Shown: positions 1 to 7,570 of the stretch, in pieces
Layout: each line of letters starts with the position of its first letter
How positions within the stretch are numbered: the first letter of the stretch is position 1
NCBI GenBank assembly: GCA_035252905.1
Contig: DATFCQ010000140.1
Span: 1 to 16,637 of the forward strand
Direction: 5' to 3'
From: AP-15 sp035252905
Lineage (GTDB): Bacteria > Pseudomonadota > Alphaproteobacteria > ATCC43930 > CGMCC-115725
Length of the DNA stretch: 16,637 nt
Position numbers and translations under genes: made by a program
The notes under the pieces: model-generated
Database searches by the model: none
The model's input: the letters and a program-made list of their open reading frames with translations, nothing else
Told to the model about the DNA's origin: nothing

Positions 1-277
1 CGCCCGGCGATGCCGGCACGAAATAACCGGAGCCCGGCCGCGCCGCGATGTAACCCTCGGCGGCGAGCTGCTCGAATACGGCGACGACGGTGCTGCGGGC
101 GAGCCCCAACTCGCGCGCCAGCGCCCGCGTCGACGGCAGCCGCGCCCCCGGCGCAATCCGCCTCTCGACCACGGCAAGGCGCAGCGCGCCGACAAGCTGA
201 CGGGTCAGCGGCATCGCGGCGGCGCGGTCGAGCCGCATCGTCCACAGCATCGCTCCGGCCGTCTGCCGCTCCGGCAT
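1..277 (-). CDS. MocR/PdxR-type GntR-family transcriptional regulator, N-terminal part (gene runs off the window)
   Basis: About 92 residues are visible. They form a GntR-type winged helix: an N-terminal PLTRQLVGALRLAVVERRI helix, then APGARLPSTRALARELGLARSTV and a wing FEQLAAEGYIAARPGSGYFV. The spacing and the GSGYFV wing are typical of MocR regulators, which fuse this DNA-binding domain to an aminotransferase-like PLP domain; that domain would lie outside the window, so the subfamily is inferred. The frame is open up to a stop near 332. I chose the ATG at 277, but in-frame ATGs at 250, 238 and 214 are alternatives. It lies 61 bp after the binding-protein gene ending at 339 and reads the same way, so it could be co-transcribed with the importer and control it. 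Confidence 0.75.
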   Translation of the reverse strand, partial: MPERQTAGAMLWTMRLDRAAAMPLTRQLVGALRLAVVERRIAPGARLPSTRALARELGLARSTVVAVFEQLAAEGYIAARPGSGYFVPASPG

Positions 278-338
278 CGCTGTCGTCGCCCTTTCCGATT
301 CCGGCGCAAGCCGGCTTCTCGCTGCCCTCAATCAAGCC

Positions 339-1652
339 TCAGGCATAGATCTTGGCAAGCTGGCGCTCCGCCCATTGGGCGACGTTTTCCGGAGTCATGC
401 CTTGGACCGCCCGGGCATACATGTCGGTGACGACGTAGCGGCTGACCGCCTCGGCGGCGGCGCGGCCGGACGGGCCGGCATAACCGGCGTAACGCGTCGC
501 CAATTGCGCTGCGGTGCGGAACGGCTGCACGGCCGGGTCCTTGTGCCACACCGGGTCGTTTTCCCAGATCCGGGTCGGCCCGTCGGAATAGCCCTGCTGC
601 GAGGCAAACCATGCGGCGTAGACCTGCGGCGACCCGACCCAGCGCAGCAGATCCGCGGCTGCCTTGCGGTTCTGAGAATAGCCCATGACCATGTCGGTGA
701 ACGGCGCCGGGAAGGCGAAGCGGCCGGCCGGCCCCTTGGGCAATGGCGCGTGAAAGATGTCCTGCCACAAGGGCTTGCCCTTTTCGGTCAGATAGGCCTG
801 GGGCTTGTGTTTGGCCGCGAGGTAGATCGAGGCGCCGTTGTTGGTCGAGCTGATCGCGCCCATCAGAAAGGCGCGGTTGTTTTCGCTGTCGTCCCAGGCA
901 TAGCCGGCGGGAGTATAGCAATCCTTCCACAAGCCGACCGCGAACTTGATCGACTCGACCGTCTCCTTGCTGTTGATCGCGACGGTCTTGCCGTCGGCTT
1001 CGACTTCCTTGCCGCCCCACGACCACAGATAGGGATACCAGAAGGCCGGCGCGTCGCCGAAGGTGTGGCCGAGGGTCTGGCCGAACGGGTGGCCTTTCGC
1101 CTTCAGCGCCTTGCCGGCGGCGCGGTACTCCTCCCAGGTCTGCGGGAAATTGTGTGCATCGACGCCGATCTCGGCAAACCAGGATGTCCGGTTGGTCAAC
1201 AAGGCGCCAACGATCGTCCACGGCACCCCGAGCCACTCTCCGCCGGTTGTCGCGGCGATCTTGGCCAGCGGGTAATAACCGTCCCCCTCCTTGCCGATCG
1301 CCTCGCATGCGGCCGCGACGTCGCCGACATGGCCGGCATAGAGCTGCGGCCGGTTGTTGACCGCAAGGATGATGTCCGGCCCGGCGCTCGCCCGGATCGC
1401 CGCGGCCGTGCGGGGTTCGAGGTCGTTGCCGTTGACGATCTCGATGTCGAGAGCGACGCCGAGCGCCTTCTGCGCCTGCGGCACGATCGTTTCGAGCAGG
1501 ACGCGGTCGGACGCAGGGACAAAGTCGAAGCTGCGCAGCCACCGCAGCTTTGTCCCCTGGGCAAAGGCCGGCGCCCGCCCCTGGGCAAAGACCGCGGCGA
1601 GCCCGCCCGTGCCCGCAATCCGCAATATCCTGCGCCGGTCGATCCGTCCGAT
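339..1652 (-). CDS. ABC transporter extracellular solute-binding protein A (family 1), Tat-exported, probable ATC start
   Basis: Periplasmic substrate-capture protein of a CUT1-type (sugar/polyol-like) importer, 437 residues. It is homologous along its whole length to the proteins at 1708-3018 and 6009-7322, sharing QTLGHTFGDAP, FWYPYLWSWGGKEVE, STNNGASIYL, SQQG and the ending KIYA. The first conventional start codon is a TTG at 1625, but that would cut away the twin-arginine signal, which is encoded upstream as GRIDRRRILRIAGTGG. An in-frame stop lies at 1679-1677. The codon aligned with the ATG of both paralogues is ATC (1652-1650), preceded five bases away by GGGAGG. With this start the Tat arginines (residues 6-8) and the AFA cleavage site (29-31) sit exactly where they do in the paralogues. 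The ligand cannot be read from sequence. The gene follows binding protein B by 55 bp. Confidence 0.85.
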   Translation of the reverse strand: MGRIDRRRILRIAGTGGLAAVFAQGRAPAFAQGTKLRWLRSFDFVPASDRVLLETIVPQAQKALGVALDIEIVNGNDLEPRTAAAIRASAGPDIILAVNNRPQLYAGHVGDVAAACEAIGKEGDGYYPLAKIAATTGGEWLGVPWTIVGALLTNRTSWFAEIGVDAHNFPQTWEEYRAAGKALKAKGHPFGQTLGHTFGDAPAFWYPYLWSWGGKEVEADGKTVAINSKETVESIKFAVGLWKDCYTPAGYAWDDSENNRAFLMGAISSTNNGASIYLAAKHKPQAYLTEKGKPLWQDIFHAPLPKGPAGRFAFPAPFTDMVMGYSQNRKAAADLLRWVGSPQVYAAWFASQQGYSDGPTRIWENDPVWHKDPAVQPFRTAAQLATRYAGYAGPSGRAAAEAVSRYVVTDMYARAVQGMTPENVAQWAERQLAKIYA

Positions 1653-1707
1653 CTTTGCCTCCCACGCGCCGGACAGTCAGGCGGTCGCCGCCCGGGTCAC
1701 GAAGAAA

Positions 1708-3018
1708 TCACGAATAGATCTTGGCCAATTCGCTCTGTGCCCCTTTGGCGGCGTCCGCGGCGGACATGCCCTGGACCGCCTTGGCGTACATGTCGGTGAC
1801 GATGTATTTGCTGACCGCCTCGGCCGCCGGCCGGCCGGACGGTCCGGCATAGCCGGCAAACCGGCCGCTGCGCGCCGAGGTCCGGAAGGGCAGCATGACC
1901 GGGTCCTTGTGCCACAGGGGGTCATTTTCCCAGATCGTCGTCGGCCCGACCGCAAAGCCCTGCTGCGAGGTGAACCATTCGCGATAGACCGGCTCGGAGC
2001 CGAGCCAGGCGAGCAGTTCCTTGGCCGCCTTCTGGTTCTTCGAATACCCCATGACCATGTTCGCAAACGGCACGTGATAGCTGAACTGGCCGGCCGCGCC
2101 CTTCGGCAGCGGAGCGTGGAAAATGTCGTCCTTGAGCGGCGTCCCCTTCTCGGTCAGATAGGATTCCGGCTTGCTTTTGGCCAGCAGGTAGATCGAGGCG
2201 CCGTTGTTGGTCGAGCTGCACGTATTCGACAGGAAGGCGCGGTTGTTGCTGGCGTCGTCCCAGGCGAGGCCGCCCGGGTCATAGCAGTCCTTCCAGGCGC
2301 CGACCGCGAATGTGATCGACTCGATCGTTTCCTTGCTGTTGATCGCGACGGTCTTGCCGTCGGCTTCGACCTCTTTGCCGCCCCACGACCACAGATAGGG
2401 ATACCAGAAGGCCGGCGCGTCGCCGAAGGTGTGGCCGAGGGTCTGGCCGAACGGACGTTCCGCGGCTTTCAATTTTTTGCCGGCGGCGCGGTATTCCTCC
2501 CAGGTCTTCGGGAAATTCTCGGGTCCGTAGCCGATCTCCCGCCACCAGGATTTGCGATTGGTCAACAGGGTGCCGATGATCTGCCACGGGACGGCGATCC
2601 ATTTCTTGCCGTCGTAGGCGATGGCCCGGGAGGTCTCGTAATAGCCGCCCTGGGCCTTGCCGATCGCCTCGGCCACCGCGCTGACGTCGGCGACGCTGCC
2701 GGCATAGAGCTGGGCCCAGTTGTTGACCGCCATGATGATGTCGGGTCCGGTCGCCGATTGGATCGCCGAGGTGATGCGCGCCTGGATGCCGTTGCCGTCG
2801 ATCGTCTCGACGACGAATTTGAAGCCGAGCGCCTTTTCGCATTCCGCGGCGATCTTGCCGCGCAACAGCACGTCGGAGGCCGGCACGAACTCGACCGGCT
2901 TCAGCCAGTGCAGGGTCGTCCCCTGGGCGAAGGCCGGCGCCCGTCCCGCCGCCACAGCCCCGGCGAGGGCGCCGGCGCCGGAGAGCTGCAGAAATCTGCG
3001 TCGATCGATGCGCGTCAT
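1708..3018 (-). CDS. ABC transporter extracellular solute-binding protein B (family 1), Tat-exported
   Basis: Second paralogue of the periplasmic binding protein, 436 residues. The N-terminus MTRIDRRRFLQLSGAGALAG is a clear twin-arginine signal, with likely cleavage after AFA at residue 31, so it is exported folded. ATG at 3018 follows a purine-rich GGGGAGGGGG ribosome binding site. The fold signatures are those of MalE/UgpB-like proteins: a central aromatic-rich FWYPYLWSWGG segment and a C-terminal FAGYAGPSGRPAAEAVSKY helix. It begins 22 bp after the ATPase gene, so it is part of the importer operon. A 125-bp stretch is almost identical in DNA to binding protein A. The substrate is unknown. 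Confidence 0.92.
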   Translation of the reverse strand: MTRIDRRRFLQLSGAGALAGAVAAGRAPAFAQGTTLHWLKPVEFVPASDVLLRGKIAAECEKALGFKFVVETIDGNGIQARITSAIQSATGPDIIMAVNNWAQLYAGSVADVSAVAEAIGKAQGGYYETSRAIAYDGKKWIAVPWQIIGTLLTNRKSWWREIGYGPENFPKTWEEYRAAGKKLKAAERPFGQTLGHTFGDAPAFWYPYLWSWGGKEVEADGKTVAINSKETIESITFAVGAWKDCYDPGGLAWDDASNNRAFLSNTCSSTNNGASIYLLAKSKPESYLTEKGTPLKDDIFHAPLPKGAAGQFSYHVPFANMVMGYSKNQKAAKELLAWLGSEPVYREWFTSQQGFAVGPTTIWENDPLWHKDPVMLPFRTSARSGRFAGYAGPSGRPAAEAVSKYIVTDMYAKAVQGMSAADAAKGAQSELAKIYS

Positions 3019-3040
3019 GTCGCCCCCTCCCCTGCGACGA

Positions 3041-4132
3041 TCAGATCGCCATTTCGGAAATCGTGTCGAAAAAGTGCAATCGCTCCGGGTTCAGCGCGAG
3101 GCGCAGCCGGTCGCGCACGGTGACGCGCACCCGCGGGTCGACCGCGGCGACCATCGTGTTGCGGCCGGCCGTCACGTCGAGCAGGATCTCCGAACCGAGC
3201 TTTTCGATGACCTCGACCGTCGCGCCAAAGCTGAATTCCGGCGGGTCGTCGGCGGTCGCGACCCACAGGTCTTCCGGCCGGATGCCGAGCGTCACTTCTT
3301 TTCCGGTGTGGCGGCGCAGCCGGGCGGCGCTGTCCTCGGGGATGCGGATCCGCAGCCCTTCCTCCTCGACCCACAGGGCGCCGTTCTCCTCGACAACGCC
3401 GGCCCTGGCGAAATTCATCGCCGGCGAGCCGAGAAAGCCGGCGACAAACAGGTTGGCAGGCTGGTTGTAGAGTTCGAGCGGCTCGCCGACCTGCTGGACC
3501 ACCCCGTCCTTCATGACGACGACGCGGTCGCCCAGGGTCATCGCCTCGACCTGGTCGTGGGTCACGTACATCGCCGTGGTGCCGAGCCGGTCGTGCAGTT
3601 TTTTCAATTCGACCCGCATCTGCACGCGCAGTTTGGCGTCGAGATTGGAGAGCGGCTCGTCGAACAGAAAGACCTGCGGATGGCGCACGATCGCGCGGCC
3701 CAATGCGACGCGCTGGCGCTGCCCGCCCGACAACTGCCGCGGCTTGCGCTGCAGGTAATTCTCGATGCCGAGGATCTCGGCCGCCTGCTGCACGCGCTCC
3801 TGGATCTCGCGGCGGTCGAACTTCCGCATCCTGAGGCCGAACGCCATGTTGTCGTAGACGCTCATATGCGGATAGAGCGCGTAATTCTGGAACACCATCG
3901 CGATGTCGCGGTCCATCGGCGGCAGATCGTTGATCAGCCGATCGTCGATCAACACGCGCCCCGAGGTGATCGATTCAAGCCCGGCCACCATCCGCAGCGT
4001 CGTCGTCTTGCCGCAGCCCGAGGGCCCGACGAGGACGACGAATTCCTTGTCGCGGATGTCGAGGTTGACGTCGCGGACGGCGTGGACCTCGTCGAATTTC
4101 TTGTTCAGATTGCGGATGACGACCTGAGCCAT
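3041..4132 (-). CDS. ugpC: ABC importer ATP-binding protein, UgpC/MalK/MsmX type
   Basis: Cytoplasmic ATPase that powers the importer, 363 residues starting MAQVVIRNLNKKF. Walker A GPSGCGKTT is at 36-44, the Q-loop FQNYALYP at 81-88, signature LSGGQRQ at 134-140, Walker B VFLFDEP at 154-160, the D-loop SNLDA next to it and the switch histidine in THDQ at 192. The C-terminal third (TLGIRPEDLW and following) is a TOBE/MalK-like regulatory domain. I start at the ATG at 4132; the frame extends upstream to 4216, but that would overlap the permease gene ending at 4170 and add a non-homologous stretch. The symbol reflects the family name used for this ATPase type and does not show that glycerol-3-phosphate is the substrate. 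This is the only ATPase gene in the cluster. Confidence 0.93.
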   Translation of the reverse strand: MAQVVIRNLNKKFDEVHAVRDVNLDIRDKEFVVLVGPSGCGKTTTLRMVAGLESITSGRVLIDDRLINDLPPMDRDIAMVFQNYALYPHMSVYDNMAFGLRMRKFDRREIQERVQQAAEILGIENYLQRKPRQLSGGQRQRVALGRAIVRHPQVFLFDEPLSNLDAKLRVQMRVELKKLHDRLGTTAMYVTHDQVEAMTLGDRVVVMKDGVVQQVGEPLELYNQPANLFVAGFLGSPAMNFARAGVVEENGALWVEEEGLRIRIPEDSAARLRRHTGKEVTLGIRPEDLWVATADDPPEFSFGATVEVIEKLGSEILLDVTAGRNTMVAAVDPRVRVTVRDRLRLALNPERLHFFDTISEMAI

Positions 4133-4169
4133 GACGTTCTCGCGGACAAAGAGGAAGGAATGCGGCGTA

Positions 4170-5021
4170 TCATCCCTTGACCGAGCCGGTGATGCCGGCG
4201 ACGTAATGTTCGACAAAGAAGGAATAGACGATCGCGACCGGGATCGAACCCAATAATGCCCCCGCCATCAACTCGCCCCAGTAGAACACGTCGCCGCGCA
4301 CCAGTTCGGAGGTCACGCCGACCGGGACTGTCTTCTGCTCGGGTGAGGACAGAAACACGAGAGCATAGAGAAATTCGTTCCATGACAACGTAAAGGCAAA
4401 GATCCCTGCCGACAGGATGCCCGGTATCGCAATCGGGAAGATGATGTAGAGCATCGCCTTCCAGCGCGTCGCCCCGTCGATGCGGGCGCATTCCTCAAGC
4501 TCCTTCGGGATCGCCTTGAAATACCCCATCATCAGCCAGGTGCAGAACGGGATCAGAAAGGTCGGGTAGGTCAGGATCAGAGCCCACGGGGTGTCGCCGA
4601 GTTTGAAATTGCGGATGATGTCCGCGAGCGGAATGAACAACAACGTCTGCGGCACCAGATAGGTGATAAAGATCGCCGTGCCCAAGAGCCCGGCATAGGG
4701 AAATTTGAGCCGCGACAAGGCATAGCCGGCAAGCAGCCCGCAGAACAGCGAGATGATCGTCGCCGCCGTGGCGATCATCATCGTGTTGAGGAGCCAGCGG
4801 GCGAACAAGGTCGTGGTCAGCAGATCCTCGACATGGGCGAGGGTCGGATGCAACGTCCAGAACGGGGTATAGTTGGGCGCATTCCACGGCCGGTACAATT
4901 CATTGTCGGGCCGGAACGTGGTCACCACCATCCAATAGAACGGAAACAGCAACAGCACGATGAACCCGCTCAGCGGGGTGTAAAAGAACACCCAGCGCCG
5001 CCATTTCGCGCCCTCGATCAT
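4170..5021 (-). CDS. ABC importer inner-membrane permease, MalG/UgpE type
   Basis: Second membrane subunit, 283 residues with about six hydrophobic segments, the first at FIVLLLFPFYWMVV near residue 20. The cytoplasmic EAA loop, which docks onto the ATPase, is EECARIDGATRWKAMLY near residues 177-193, followed by the typical FP. The short N-terminus before the first helix and the ending close to the last helix are typical of the MalG half rather than the MalF half. The ATG at 5021 follows GAGGT and lies two bases after the stop of the MalF-type gene, so the two are probably translationally coupled. A 37-bp gap separates it from the ATPase gene. Confidence 0.93.
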   Translation of the reverse strand: MIEGAKWRRWVFFYTPLSGFIVLLLFPFYWMVVTTFRPDNELYRPWNAPNYTPFWTLHPTLAHVEDLLTTTLFARWLLNTMMIATAATIISLFCGLLAGYALSRLKFPYAGLLGTAIFITYLVPQTLLFIPLADIIRNFKLGDTPWALILTYPTFLIPFCTWLMMGYFKAIPKELEECARIDGATRWKAMLYIIFPIAIPGILSAGIFAFTLSWNEFLYALVFLSSPEQKTVPVGVTSELVRGDVFYWGELMAGALLGSIPVAIVYSFFVEHYVAGITGSVKG

Positions 5022-5023
5022 GA

Positions 5024-5968
5024 CTAATGGACCTCGACCCGCCGGATGTAGAAGAGCTGAAAGATGACGACGAGCAATAGGACCGGAAAGATGGCCAAGG
5101 AGATCGCCGCACCCTGGCTCAACAGCCCGGTGCCGACGCCAACCTGATAGGCGTAGGTGGCAAAGAGTTGGGTGGCGTTGGCCGGCCCGCCGCCGGTCAG
5201 GACATAGACGAGCTGGAAATCGGCGAAGGTCTGGATCACCGAGAACAGCACGATGACCAATGTCACCGGCAATAACAGCGGCCAGGTCACGTGGATGAAG
5301 CGCTGCAACGGGCGGGCGCCGTCGATCGCCGCCGCCTCGTGCAATTCGGGGCTGATTGTCTGCAACCCGGCCAACAGGCTGATCGCGTAAAACGGCACGC
5401 CGCGCCAGACATTGACGATGATGACCGAAACCAATGCCAGGTTCGGATTGCCGAGCCAGTTAATCCGGCTGTTGATGATGCCGAGGTGAAACAGGATCCA
5501 GTTCAGCACGCTGAAGGTGGGATCGAACATCCACTTCCAGGCAAAGGTCGACAACACGGTCGGGATGATGAACGGCAGCAGGATGAAGGCGCGGGTGAAG
5601 GCCTTGCCGCGGAAATTCCGGTTGAGCAGCAGGGCGAGCCACAATCCGAGCGCCAGTTTGAACACCGTTGCCGCCGCCGTGTAGACGCAGGTGTTCCACA
5701 CTGCGGTGCGGAAGATGTCGTCATGCCAGAGCTGCTGGAAATTGCGCAGGCCGACGAATTTGCCGGGAACGCCGACGGTCGTGTCGGTGACTGCCAGCAT
5801 GACGCCCTTGACAAACGGATAGGCGATGAAAAGGCCGAGCAGGATCACCGTCGGCAACAATAAGGTGAGGGCGAGCCAGCGCTCGTCTTCCAGGAGGCGG
5901 CCGATCGGGCCGAGCCGGACGGCCCGGCCGCGATAGGCGCGCCGCGAGGCGGTGGAGATCAGCGACAT
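5024..5968 (-). CDS. ABC importer inner-membrane permease, MalF/UgpA type
   Basis: First membrane subunit, 314 residues starting MSLISTASRRAYRGRAVRLG. The first membrane helix is LALTLLLPTVILLGLFIAYP, followed by a periplasmic segment (GVPGKFVGLRNFQQLW) typical of UgpA/LacF-like permeases. The EAA loop is HEAAAIDGARPLQRFIHVTW, followed by PLLLP; the region after it carries YVLTGGGPANAT, a hallmark of this half. The frame remains open up to 6154, but the upstream part overlaps the 3' end of the binding-protein gene and is not homologous. The ATG at 5968, five bases after AGAGGG, is therefore the start. It lies 40 bp after binding protein C. Confidence 0.93.
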   Translation of the reverse strand: MSLISTASRRAYRGRAVRLGPIGRLLEDERWLALTLLLPTVILLGLFIAYPFVKGVMLAVTDTTVGVPGKFVGLRNFQQLWHDDIFRTAVWNTCVYTAAATVFKLALGLWLALLLNRNFRGKAFTRAFILLPFIIPTVLSTFAWKWMFDPTFSVLNWILFHLGIINSRINWLGNPNLALVSVIIVNVWRGVPFYAISLLAGLQTISPELHEAAAIDGARPLQRFIHVTWPLLLPVTLVIVLFSVIQTFADFQLVYVLTGGGPANATQLFATYAYQVGVGTGLLSQGAAISLAIFPVLLLVVIFQLFYIRRVEVH

Positions 5969-6008
5969 CAGACCCTCTTTCCGGCCGCCTCGGCCCGCCG
6001 CGGCGCGT

Positions 6009-7322
6009 TCACGCGTAGATGCCTTTGAGTTCGCCTTCCGCCCATTTGACGGCGTCTTCGGGCGACAGGCTACCCTGCACGGCTTTGGCGTACATGTCGA
6101 TGATGATGTATTTGGTCTGGACTTCGGCCGCCGCCCTGTCGGGCGGTCCGGCATAGCCCGGCAATCGCCCGGCGAGCGGCAGATCGCGGAACGGCAATAC
6201 CACCGGGTCCTTCTGCCAGACCGGGTTGTCCGCCCAGTATTTTGTCGGCCCGTCGGTATAGCCCTGCTGCGAGGCGAACCACTGCTCGAAGATCGGCTTG
6301 CTGTGCACCCAGCGCAGAAACTTTCTGGCCGCGTCCTGGTTCTTGGAATACTCCATCACGAGGTCGGTGAACGGGCCGGGCAATGTGTACTGGCCGCCGG
6401 GACCGCCGGGCAGCCTCGTATGGAAGATGTCCTTCCACAGCGGCGCCCCCTTCTCGGTCAGATAGGTTTCAGGCTTTTTCTTGGCTTCGAGATAGATCGA
6501 GGCGCCGTTGTTGGTCGAGCTGACGGTTCCCGACAGAAAGGCGCGATTGTTGCTTGAATCATCCCAGGCGAGGCCGCCGGGATCGTAGCAGTCCTTCCAC
6601 AGATCGATCGCGTATTTGACCGAGTCGAGCGTCGCCTTATTGTTGAGCGCGACGGTCTTGCCGTCGGACTCGACCTCCTTGCCGCCCCACGACCACAGAT
6701 AAGGATACCAGAACAGCGGCGCGTCGCCGAAGGTGTGGCCGAGCGTCTGGCCGAACGGGCGGCCGGCGGCTTTCAATTTTTTGCCGGCGGCGTGATATTC
6801 CTCCCAGGTCTTCGGAAAGTTCTGCTCGGTGATGCCGATCTCGGCAAACCAGGATTTGCGGTTGGTCAACAGACCGCCGCCGAGCGACCACGGCACGCCG
6901 AGCCATTTGCCGTCCTGGGTCGCTACGGCCCGCGACACGTCGTAATAGCCGCCCTCTTCCTTGCCGATCGCCTCGGCGACGTCGCTGACGTCGGCGACGC
7001 TCTTGGCGTAAAGCTGCGGCCAGTTGTTGACGACCATGACGATATCGGGGCCGGCGCCCGAGGACACCGCCGAGGTGATCCGCGCCTGGATGTCGTTGGC
7101 ATTGACGAACTCGATGGCGAGCTTCAGGCCGAGCGCCTTTTCGCATTCCGGGGCGATCTGCTCGCGCAATAATTTGTCGGAGGCGGGGACGTAATCGGAC
7201 CAGCGCAGCCAGTGCAAGGTCGTCCCCTGGGCAAAGGCCGGCGCCCGCCCGCCGGCCAGGATCGCGGCAAGCGCTCCCGTCCCGGAAACCTGCAAAAACC
7301 TGCGCCGGCCGATCCGCTTCAT
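6009..7322 (-). CDS. ABC transporter extracellular solute-binding protein C (family 1), Tat-exported, first gene of the operon
   Basis: Third paralogue, 437 residues, and the binding protein closest to the operon's presumed promoter. The N-terminus MKRIGRRRFLQVSGTGALAA is a twin-arginine signal, and AFA at 29-31 precedes the mature QGTTLHWLRW. Shared blocks with A and B include QTLGHTFGDAP, STNNGASIYL and the ending KGIYA. The frame is open to 7385, but the ATG at 7322 with GAGGGG seven bases upstream puts the twin arginines at the same residue numbers as in the paralogues. Its position before the permeases suggests it is the cognate receptor, with A and B as later duplicates; that is inference. 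A strong hairpin lies just upstream of its ribosome binding site. Confidence 0.92.
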   Translation of the reverse strand: MKRIGRRRFLQVSGTGALAAILAGGRAPAFAQGTTLHWLRWSDYVPASDKLLREQIAPECEKALGLKLAIEFVNANDIQARITSAVSSGAGPDIVMVVNNWPQLYAKSVADVSDVAEAIGKEEGGYYDVSRAVATQDGKWLGVPWSLGGGLLTNRKSWFAEIGITEQNFPKTWEEYHAAGKKLKAAGRPFGQTLGHTFGDAPLFWYPYLWSWGGKEVESDGKTVALNNKATLDSVKYAIDLWKDCYDPGGLAWDDSSNNRAFLSGTVSSTNNGASIYLEAKKKPETYLTEKGAPLWKDIFHTRLPGGPGGQYTLPGPFTDLVMEYSKNQDAARKFLRWVHSKPIFEQWFASQQGYTDGPTKYWADNPVWQKDPVVLPFRDLPLAGRLPGYAGPPDRAAAEVQTKYIIIDMYAKAVQGSLSPEDAVKWAEGELKGIYA

Positions 7323-7338
7323 GTTCTTTCCCCTCGCT

Positions 7339-7358
7339 GGGCGCGGGCTCCCGCGCCC
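7339..7358 (-). promoter_or_regulatory. GC-rich hairpin in the leader of the importer operon
   Basis: GGGCGCGG and CCGCGCCC form a perfect 8-bp stem with a 4-base loop. On the transcript it ends just before the GAGGGG ribosome binding site of binding protein C. It could stabilise the 5' end or influence ribosome access. There is no U-tract, so a terminator is unlikely. Further upstream, two TTTAAA motifs (7366-7371 and 7406-7411) stand out 40 bp apart in otherwise GC-rich DNA and may mark the promoter region; I could not identify convincing -35/-10 boxes. Confidence 0.4.
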
Positions 7359-7442
7359 GTGGATGTTTAAAGGCAACCGGAGCACCGCACAAGAACCCGC
7401 GCGGATTTAAACAGGATTCCGTCAGTCGGCGCACATGCCCTT

Positions 7443-7562
7443 CCGCAGCCCCTCACCCCAGCCCTCTCCCCGCGCGGGGAGAGGGAAGGACCCGCACCCC
7501 CCGGGTCCGCGCGAAGCGCGGCCCGAGGACAGGCTCCGGCGCGGGAGGGTGAGGGGCTGCGG
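7443..7562. repeat. Interspersed hairpin-rich repeat, copy 1 (CCCTCACCC family)
   Basis: A 16-base perfect inverted repeat (CCGCAGCCCCTCACCC at 7443-7458 and its complement at 7547-7562) encloses several nested hairpins. These are the 24-base perfect palindrome at 7462-7485 with arms CCCTCTCCCCGC, GGACCC/GGGTCC at 7488-7508, and CCGCGC-GAA-GCGCGG at 7507-7521. A second copy lies at 10784-10877. Elements of this architecture are common between genes in alphaproteobacteria. Lying between two same-strand genes, it may act as a transcript-processing or termination structure. Confidence 0.8.
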
Positions 7563-7570
7563 CTCCCCGT

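Noticed and set aside
1354..3123. A 589-codon open frame on the plus strand
   Set aside because: It is antisense to two clear binding-protein genes, rich in Arg/Gly/Asp as expected from GC-rich shadow frames, and has no recognisable motif.
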